NCBI GenBank assembly: GCA_013289095.1
Contig: JABDAO010000016.1
Coordinates: forward strand, 1 to 38,806
Length of the DNA stretch: 38,806 nucleotides
From: Bacteroidota bacterium
GTDB lineage: Bacteria > Bacteroidota > Bacteroidia > Palsa-965
Direction: 5' to 3'
Part shown: positions 33,913-38,806 of the stretch, piece by piece
How positions within the stretch are numbered: the first letter of the stretch is position 1
Layout of the letters: each line of letters opens with the position of its first letter
The notes under the pieces: model-generated
The model's database searches: none
What the model saw: only the letters and a program-made list of their open reading frames with translations
What the model was told of the DNA's origin: nothing
Translations under genes and position numbers: made by a program

Positions 33913-34440
33913 ATGAAGCGGTTTTTTGCAAGCATCCTGGTACTTTCGGTGATTTTGACGATTGTTTTTTCTTCCTGCAAGCAGGAACAGAATTTTTCGA
34001 TTGTTCCCGCAATTTCTTTTGTTTCATTCACCAAATACGGTTTCGATTCGGCGGTCTGTAAGATCGATTTTCTGGACGGAGATGGTGACGACGGTCTTGA
34101 TCCGTTTGATACTGTTCCTCCATTCAATCTCAACTCATACGATAACTCCGATCTGTTTTTGGTTTATTATTATCTCGATACCATCTCTAAAAGCTGGAAG
34201 GTCTATAATCTGCACCCCTCAGACACAAGCCGTGCGAATTTCGATACCCTTCAGTTCAGATACCGCCTTCCAAATCTGACCCAGAACGGACAAAAGCAAA
34301 GCCTACAGGGGGAGATCAAGGTTGCCATGCCTGGTCCTTATGCAATCCCAGGCTTGACGGGCAAATATCAGATCACCATGGTCGACCGTGCCCTGCATCG
34401 GAGCAATATGGTCCAAACAGGAAGCTTTACCTTCCCGTAA
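33913..34440 (+). CDS. Lipoprotein of a tandem pair (DGDGD-containing), copy 2
   Basis: A 175-residue paralogue of the preceding gene with lipobox VFSSC at C22. Shared blocks are EQNFSIVPAISFVSFTKYG, FLDGDGDDGLDPFDTVPPFN, LFLVYYYLDTISKSWKVY, LPNLTQNGQKQSLQGEIKVA and ITMVDRALHRSNMVQTG. The start ATG at 33913 and the signal peptide are clear. It differs from copy 1 mainly in the middle (about 95-105) and in a shorter loop before the last strands. The pair most likely arose by tandem duplication. Its role is unknown; it is not similar to any T9SS protein that I know. Confidence 0.75.
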   Translation: MKRFFASILVLSVILTIVFSSCKQEQNFSIVPAISFVSFTKYGFDSAVCKIDFLDGDGDDGLDPFDTVPPFNLNSYDNSDLFLVYYYLDTISKSWKVYNLHPSDTSRANFDTLQFRYRLPNLTQNGQKQSLQGEIKVAMPGPYAIPGLTGKYQITMVDRALHRSNMVQTGSFTFP

Positions 34441-34449
34441 AAAAGAATT

Positions 34450-34563
34450 GGGATTTGGGAATTGCGATTTGGGATTTAATGAGGAATTCTGAATTTATTT
34501 TTGAATTGGTTTAATATTTGGCTTCGAAAAATTTATTTTTTACATATTAAAATCCCAAATCCC
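34450..34563. repeat. GGGATTTGGG-type inverted repeats between convergent genes
   Basis: gggatttggg (34450-34459) is inverted at 34554-34563 as cccaaatccc, and atttgggatttaat (34467-34480) is nearly inverted at 34546-34560. The region lies between lipoprotein copy 2 and nadE and could end both transcripts, but no T-run terminator is clear. Confidence 0.4.
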
Positions 34564-35333
34564 TACCTGGGTATCTTGCACACAGGAATAGGTTCCATCT
34601 TATGTCTATTGGCGGCATTCATCCGTGAATAGATATCCAGTACTATTTCCTGCCGTTCGGTGAGTTTTGTAAAACCCTGTGGGTTTTCAAGAAAACGCAT
34701 AGCCCATTCGAGTTCATCGTACGAAGCCCCGATCTGGTCTTCATCACTACGGCCATCGGCCCAAAGGCCATCCGTTGGTTTGGCAGTAAGAATGCTGGGA
34801 ACGATGCCCAGTTCAGCAGCCAGGGCATAGACTTCTGATTTCATCAGATCGGCTATAGGGCTGAGGTCCACGCCTCCGTCCCCATATTTTGTAAAGAACC
34901 CTACACCAAAATCTTCTACCTTATTGCCAGTGCCGGCTACGAGTAATTTGTGATGACATGCGAAAGAGTAAAGTGTGGTCATCCTCAACCTGGCCCTGGA
35001 ATTTGCCATCGTAAGCCAGTCTTGTATGTCTACAGGGAGCGCCTGTTCAAAACGTTCGAAAACACCGGTGAGTTCTACTTCGGCTGAAAGCACATGGCTA
35101 TACTTGCTCTTAAGCCAGCTGATGTGTTCATTGCCCCTGTTATATTCGGCAGCATGCTGACGTATGGGCATGTTTAAACACAGCGTTGTTTTGCCCGTCA
35201 TGGCACAGAGTGCAGATGTTACCGCCGAGTCTATGCCGCCCGAGATACCTATTACAAAACCGGTGGTATGCGACTGGTCGCTATAGGAATTGAGCCAGTG
35301 AACGATATGGTCGATGGTTGCTTTTTTGTTCAT
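34563..35333 (-). CDS. nadE: NH3-dependent NAD(+) synthetase
   Basis: A 256-residue amidotransferase-type ligase that converts deamido-NAD to NAD with ammonia and ATP. The PP-loop is ISGGIDSA (residues 30-37), with LCLNMPIRQHAAE, GTGNKVEDFGVGFFTKYGDGGVDLSPIADLMK, and PTDGLWADGRSDEDQIGASYDELE as family motifs. No glutaminase domain is fused, so it is the short, ammonia-dependent form. The ATG at 35333 has no competing start. A terminator lies between it and the beta-barrel gene upstream. nadE near gldB is a familiar arrangement in Bacteroidota, though I cannot verify it here. Confidence 0.94.
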   Translation of the reverse strand: MNKKATIDHIVHWLNSYSDQSHTTGFVIGISGGIDSAVTSALCAMTGKTTLCLNMPIRQHAAEYNRGNEHISWLKSKYSHVLSAEVELTGVFERFEQALPVDIQDWLTMANSRARLRMTTLYSFACHHKLLVAGTGNKVEDFGVGFFTKYGDGGVDLSPIADLMKSEVYALAAELGIVPSILTAKPTDGLWADGRSDEDQIGASYDELEWAMRFLENPQGFTKLTERQEIVLDIYSRMNAANRHKMEPIPVCKIPR

Positions 35334-35344
35334 ATTGAGGGAAA

Positions 35345-35377
35345 TAAAAAATCCTCTCCCGGATAGCGGGAGAGGAT
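35345..35377 (-). terminator. Intrinsic terminator after the beta-barrel gene
   Basis: An 11-bp perfect stem (35351-35361 with 35367-35377, arm atcctctcccg) has a 5-nt loop. On the minus strand it is followed by ttttta at 35350-35345. It lies 20 bases past the beta-barrel stop and before the nadE start. Confidence 0.85.
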
Positions 35378-35397
35378 CAAAAATAAGAATAATAGAT

Positions 35398-36279
35398 TTA
35401 AAAAAGGATTCCGATTTTAAGGACTACTGCATCACCATACAGGCTGTGACTCAAAGCGGTGAATCCACCGGAATTGGCACCCGGGGAGAATGATGTTGAT
35501 GGGTTCGTATTATATGTTGGGTTGCCGCTGATCAGGTAATTTGAAGTTGAACTGCTGAGGCTGGTGAATGCGCGAAGGTAGTTGATGCCAAAGGTAATTC
35601 CGGTCGTGCCAGAAAGAGTATACTCAGCTCCTGCGCCCACATTCAGTGATGCCTTGAAAAGATTGCAATCGCTCATCATGTTGACTCCTGAAACGGTCAA
35701 AGCCTGATTTGGTGTTGCAGGGTTTGTATTGATGAGTTGGTCGGTGGCAGTAGCGCTGGCAAGGATTTCAATATTTCCACCAAAAATGCCAAAATATTTC
35801 AATGGCCCGATTGGTTTGGTCATCATCTTGAGTGTAAGCGGAATCGTAATGTAGGTTGTTTTATACACCCTGCTTAGTAGCCGGTAGCTCTGGTGGCCTG
35901 ACCAGTATGGTATCTGTGAAGAAACTGGTTGATTGAGTTCATTGTTAAGGTCGCTGATTTTAACAGGGTTCTGGCTATTGTCCATATAGTAACCAATAGG
36001 AGTTGTGCCAGTGTTATAACTCTCGCCACCACCCGAAAAGGTTCCTCCGATCCCGGTCGAAAACTTTACCACATCGGTTATCTTAAATTCCAGATCCAGG
36101 CCAAAACCGAGTTTTCCGTTAACGCCCTGATGGAGGTAATCTTTTGTATTGCCCGACCGAAGCCAGTCGATCTGAGGCGTGATGTCCATTCCAAAACGAA
36201 CGGTCTTGCTGTCCTGGGCGAAGAACTGAGTTGAGCTAAGAAACACAAAGGCACATACAAGTAATTTTCTTGTTGTCAT
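35398..36279 (-). CDS. Outer-membrane beta-barrel protein (PorT-like fold)
   Basis: A 293-residue protein with a signal peptide (KLLVCAFVFLSSTQFFA) and strand-rich mature part typical of the 8- to 10-stranded outer membrane beta-barrel family of Bacteroidota. Alternating strands such as KLGFGLDLEFKITDVVKFST, TYITIPLTLKMMTKP and FKASLNVGAGAEYTL lead to the C-terminal VVLKIGILF, which ends in phenylalanine as barrel proteins do. It could be a PorT-like accessory factor, but I see no feature that proves it. It is divergent from gldB by 98 bases and ends with a terminator before nadE. Confidence 0.75.
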   Translation of the reverse strand: MTTRKLLVCAFVFLSSTQFFAQDSKTVRFGMDITPQIDWLRSGNTKDYLHQGVNGKLGFGLDLEFKITDVVKFSTGIGGTFSGGGESYNTGTTPIGYYMDNSQNPVKISDLNNELNQPVSSQIPYWSGHQSYRLLSRVYKTTYITIPLTLKMMTKPIGPLKYFGIFGGNIEILASATATDQLINTNPATPNQALTVSGVNMMSDCNLFKASLNVGAGAEYTLSGTTGITFGINYLRAFTSLSSSTSNYLISGNPTYNTNPSTSFSPGANSGGFTALSHSLYGDAVVLKIGILF

Positions 36280-36377
36280 GTAGAACGTGTTTAGTGATGA
36301 GTAATTGATAACTTTGCGGTTCGGGTTTTGGTAAAAAAACCTTCAATCTGAGTACAATATTAAAGATTATTTCGAAT

Positions 36378-37379
36378 ATGAGGAAGTCGTTGCTTTTTTT
36401 CTGTTTCGTCGTTAGCTTGCTCAATTCATCCTGTAACCGGAATCCTTTGGACGTAGATGTTTCGGGAATTAAGATAGAGCCCGTGAAAATAGGGCGCTTT
36501 GAAAAGGATCTATTTCAGAAACCACTGAATATTGCAATGTTGAGATCAAAATATGGCGATTTTTTCAAGGGATTCACCGAAACTATTCTTTGTCCTAACG
36601 GAATGAGTGATCCCGGCTGCACGGGTGGGATACAAAGTTTTGTAAACGATCAGGATGTCCAGAATTGTTTTTCAGATTGTGAGAAGGCTTTCCCGGATAT
36701 GAATGATTTCGAGGCACAGGTTAACGATGTTTTCAGGCATTATCGGTATCATTTTCCATCTCGCAGCTTGCCTCAGGTGAATACCATGATGACTTTTTTT
36801 AATTATTCAATGCTCCGGTTGGATAAGACCATCGGGATCGGTTTGGAAATGTACCTGGGCCCCAATTGTAACTACTATAACCGTCTTCAATATCCGGTCT
36901 ACAAAACAGCCAATATGGGTAAAGCGCATGTCTTGCCGGATTTTGTCCGGGCCTGGATGCTCACTGAATTCGAAGAGAAAAACCCCTTGCCCGATTTCTT
37001 GACGCGGATTGTGGATGAAGGAAAAATCGCATATCTAACGGATGCCCTTCTCCCAAAAATGGATGATACCCTTAAAATGGGATTCTCGCTCCGGCAGTTG
37101 AATTGGTGTAAGGCCAATGAGGCTCACATTTGGTCCTTCTTCCTCAAACGGCGGCTGCTCTATTCAACAGACAGCCAGATCATCACTCAATTCACAAATG
37201 AAGGCCCTTTTACAACAGGCTTCTCGAAAGAGAGCCCAGCCCGTACCGGATCCTGGGTTGGATGGCAGATCGTGAGGGCTTTCATGGCTAAAAACAGCAA
37301 CATAAGCCTTCAGCAGTTGATGGAAATGAAGGATGCTCAAAAAATCCTCGTTGCATCCGGGTACAAACCTAAGCTCTGA
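36378..37379 (+). CDS. gldB: Gliding motility lipoprotein GldB
   Basis: A 333-residue lipoprotein, with lipobox LNSSC at C19, of the GldB family, which in Flavobacterium is required for gliding and T9SS function. Typical features are IEPVKIGRFEKDLF near the N-terminus, YGDFFKGF, a middle MMTFFNYSMLRLDKTIGIGLEMYLG segment followed by conserved tyrosines (NCNYYNRLQYP), and the C-terminal SPARTGSWVGWQIVRAFM. The length agrees with the family. The ATG at 36378 begins the signal peptide. It is followed 52 bases later by gldC, the usual pair. The exact biochemical role is unknown. Confidence 0.92.
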   Translation: MRKSLLFFCFVVSLLNSSCNRNPLDVDVSGIKIEPVKIGRFEKDLFQKPLNIAMLRSKYGDFFKGFTETILCPNGMSDPGCTGGIQSFVNDQDVQNCFSDCEKAFPDMNDFEAQVNDVFRHYRYHFPSRSLPQVNTMMTFFNYSMLRLDKTIGIGLEMYLGPNCNYYNRLQYPVYKTANMGKAHVLPDFVRAWMLTEFEEKNPLPDFLTRIVDEGKIAYLTDALLPKMDDTLKMGFSLRQLNWCKANEAHIWSFFLKRRLLYSTDSQIITQFTNEGPFTTGFSKESPARTGSWVGWQIVRAFMAKNSNISLQQLMEMKDAQKILVASGYKPKL

Positions 37380-37431
37380 AAATTTCTCTTAATAATAAAA
37401 ACGACGATTCCCCTAAAATCACGGATCTAAA

Positions 37432-37770
37432 ATGAAAACCGCAGAAATAAATTTCAAGGTAACACTCGACGAAAATAACTTGCCAGTTAAAATCGATTGG
37501 ACTGCTTCAGATTCCGGTGGAGGAGGTACCAGCAAGGCTATTATGTTAGCGATGTGGGACGGCAAGGAGATGAGCACCCTCCGTTTCGATTTATGGACGA
37601 AAGAAATGGGGATTGATGAGATGAAACAGTTTTTTCATCAGAGCCTGCTTACCATGTCGGATACGTTCAAACGGGCTACCGGAGAAGAAAATATTGCGGA
37701 GGATCTGAAAGATTATTGTGCACATTTCGCTGAAAAGATGGAACTCAAACTGCCTTCTGAAGAGAATTAA
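37432..37770 (+). CDS. gldC: Gliding motility protein GldC
   Basis: A 112-residue cytoplasmic or peripheral protein of the GldC family. The start MKTAEINFKVTLDENNLPVKIDWTASDS, then the SKAIMLAMWDG, LRFDLWTKEMGIDEMKQFF and TMSDTFKRATGEE segments are characteristic. In Flavobacterium GldC is not essential but improves gliding. No signal peptide is present. It shares an operon with gldB and ends 12 bases before the convergent engB stop, so there is no room for a dedicated terminator. Confidence 0.94.
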   Translation: MKTAEINFKVTLDENNLPVKIDWTASDSGGGGTSKAIMLAMWDGKEMSTLRFDLWTKEMGIDEMKQFFHQSLLTMSDTFKRATGEENIAEDLKDYCAHFAEKMELKLPSEEN

Positions 37771-37782
37771 CTCCGCGGATGA

Positions 37783-38388
37783 TCAGGGCTTTACAAAGAG
37801 TTTATTGGTGTCATCTACGTATGCAAGGATCTGGTCTTGTCCTTTTCGTTCATGGGCTGAAGTGACAAAATACTGAGGAAAGCTTTCCCATGTTCCCTGG
37901 AGGTATTTCTTGTACCGTTCAATGCTCTGTGCCAGTTGGTTCTTACTAAGCTTATCGGTTTTGGTGAAGGCCATTACAAAAGGTATATCATCAATTGCCA
38001 GCCACTCCATAAAGTCTACATCAATCACCTGTGGTTCCAGGCGGGCATCAATCAATACGAAGACACACATCAGATTTTTTCGTTCAATGATGTATTCGGT
38101 GATGAATTTTTCCCAAAGTCCTTTTTTATCTTTAGAAACTTTTGCGTAGCCGTAGCCGGGAAGATCGACCAGGTACCAGGAATTGTTAATTGAAAAATGA
38201 TTGATGATTTGAGTCTTACCTGGTTTTGTGGAAATCCTGGCCAGGTTCTTTGTTCCTGAAATTACATTGATCAACGAAGATTTGCCAACGTTTGACCGCC
38301 CGATGAACGCATATTCAGGCCTGTCGGGCTTCGGGCATTTCAGATAACTGTCGCAACTTTGTAGAAATTTCGCAGATTGAATGATCAT
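37783..38388 (-). CDS. engB: Ribosome biogenesis GTPase YihA/EngB
   Basis: A 201-residue GTPase needed for assembly of the large ribosomal subunit. The G1 loop is GRSNVGKSS (about residues 30-38), G2 falls in ISTKPGKTQ, G3 is DLPGYGYA, G4 is TKTDK and the G5 region is YFVTSAHERKG. Length and the WY-rich switch (NNSWYLVDLPGYG) fit YihA/YsxC. The frame opens one codon upstream with TTG, but the ATG at 38388 is the natural start. It overlaps nothing and is convergent with gldC. Its upstream neighbour is the partial acyltransferase-like gene, 43 bases away. Confidence 0.96.
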   Translation of the reverse strand: MIIQSAKFLQSCDSYLKCPKPDRPEYAFIGRSNVGKSSLINVISGTKNLARISTKPGKTQIINHFSINNSWYLVDLPGYGYAKVSKDKKGLWEKFITEYIIERKNLMCVFVLIDARLEPQVIDVDFMEWLAIDDIPFVMAFTKTDKLSKNQLAQSIERYKKYLQGTWESFPQYFVTSAHERKGQDQILAYVDDTNKLFVKP

Positions 38389-38431
38389 CAAGGGGTAGTT
38401 ATAAACACGTGGGTCTGAACTCAGGAAGAAA

Positions 38432-38806
38432 TTATTTGCGCAGCTCTTTTTCTTTCAGATAGGAACGAATATGCCTTTCCTTTTTTGTGTCATAAATGTG
38501 GTCAATACTCACCAGTATTCCCGTTTCCTCCACCTCGCCGAAATGGTCGTTCACTGAAGTCCCGAAATTTTTCATTGTTGAGGAAAGGTTCATGTAGGCA
38601 TTGACCAAAGGCGGGATATGTTCACTCAGGGCACGTACATTACGGGTCAGAATCGTATGATCGTTTTTGTAGTTATCTCCGGTGAACATTTTAGAAAAAG
38701 AATGAATATCTGTTTTGTAATACAGCGGATGAATAGGGCGCACGAGTTCATCCTGGTCGGGGAAATAGAGATTCATGAAGAAATGGATCATGTCGCGCGC
38801 TACCGG
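38432..38806 (-). CDS. C-terminus of a putative GNAT/hemolysin-like acyltransferase (partial)
   Basis: The frame is open to the right edge (PVARDMIHFFMN at the edge side), giving about 124 C-terminal residues. Segments VRPIHPLYYK, NYKNDHTILTRNVRALSEHIPPLVNAYMNLSSTMKNFGTSVNDHFG and EETGILVSIDHIYDTKKERHI recall the C-terminal region of the large Bacteroidota GNAT-type lipid N-acyltransferase (hemolysin-like) proteins, but this is from memory of the ending only. The internal ATG at 38791 is not a true start, since the frame continues upstream. It precedes engB on the same strand. Confidence 0.45.
   Translation of the reverse strand, partial: PVARDMIHFFMNLYFPDQDELVRPIHPLYYKTDIHSFSKMFTGDNYKNDHTILTRNVRALSEHIPPLVNAYMNLSSTMKNFGTSVNDHFGEVEETGILVSIDHIYDTKKERHIRSYLKEKELRK

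Overview
The window is a chromosomal segment from a member of the Bacteroidota, probably an uncultured or less-studied lineage near the Bacteroidales/Marinilabiliales. The evidence is the set of type IX secretion system (T9SS) and gliding genes (gldJ, a porP/sprF homologue, porU, porV, gldB, gldC), the signal-peptide and lipobox style of the exported proteins, TAnnTTTG-type promoter boxes before several genes, and the general lack of Shine-Dalgarno sequences. No rRNA, tRNA, CRISPR array, transposase or integrase gene was recognised.

Layout. 1-78 is the start of a TonB-like gene leaving the left edge. 616-4565 (minus) holds a DUF2306-like membrane protein, a DUF6134-like exported protein, and an operon of a Glu/Leu-type dehydrogenase with an MscS channel. 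4738-7517 holds a small charged protein, anmK (minus) and an acyl-CoA dehydrogenase. 7632-17762 is the first T9SS locus: porP/sprF-like, gldJ and murF on the minus strand, divergent from porU, porV and ispF. 17763-19873 is a 2.1-kb gene-poor stretch full of repeats: nested inverted copies of a 15-bp motif, a 179-bp palindromic element, hairpin clusters, a 21-bp minisatellite and the broken 3' end of a T9SS cargo gene. 19874-22258 encodes pyruvate dehydrogenase E1-alpha and E2. 22903-24852 is kup. 25199-27090 is a two-gene ATPase/TOPRIM-like cassette resembling a defence module. 27196-30698 holds recG and tyrS. 31237-32785 (minus) holds a LuxE-like protein and a thioredoxin-like protein. 33209-34440 holds two paralogous lipoproteins. 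34563-38806 is the second T9SS neighbourhood: nadE, a beta-barrel protein, gldB, gldC, engB and a partial gene at the right edge.

How the genes work together. PorU, PorV, GldJ and the PorP/SprF-like protein belong to the machinery that exports, processes and anchors cell-surface proteins; GldB and GldC are accessory gliding/T9SS proteins. The T9SS sorting-domain remnant at 19326-19481 shows that the genome carried at least one cargo gene here. The remainder is mostly housekeeping: cell-wall synthesis and recycling (murF, anmK), isoprenoids (ispF), pyruvate oxidation, NAD synthesis, potassium uptake, replication-fork repair (recG) and translation (tyrS). The most novel material is the ATPase/TOPRIM-like pair and the nested repeat region at 17766-19318.
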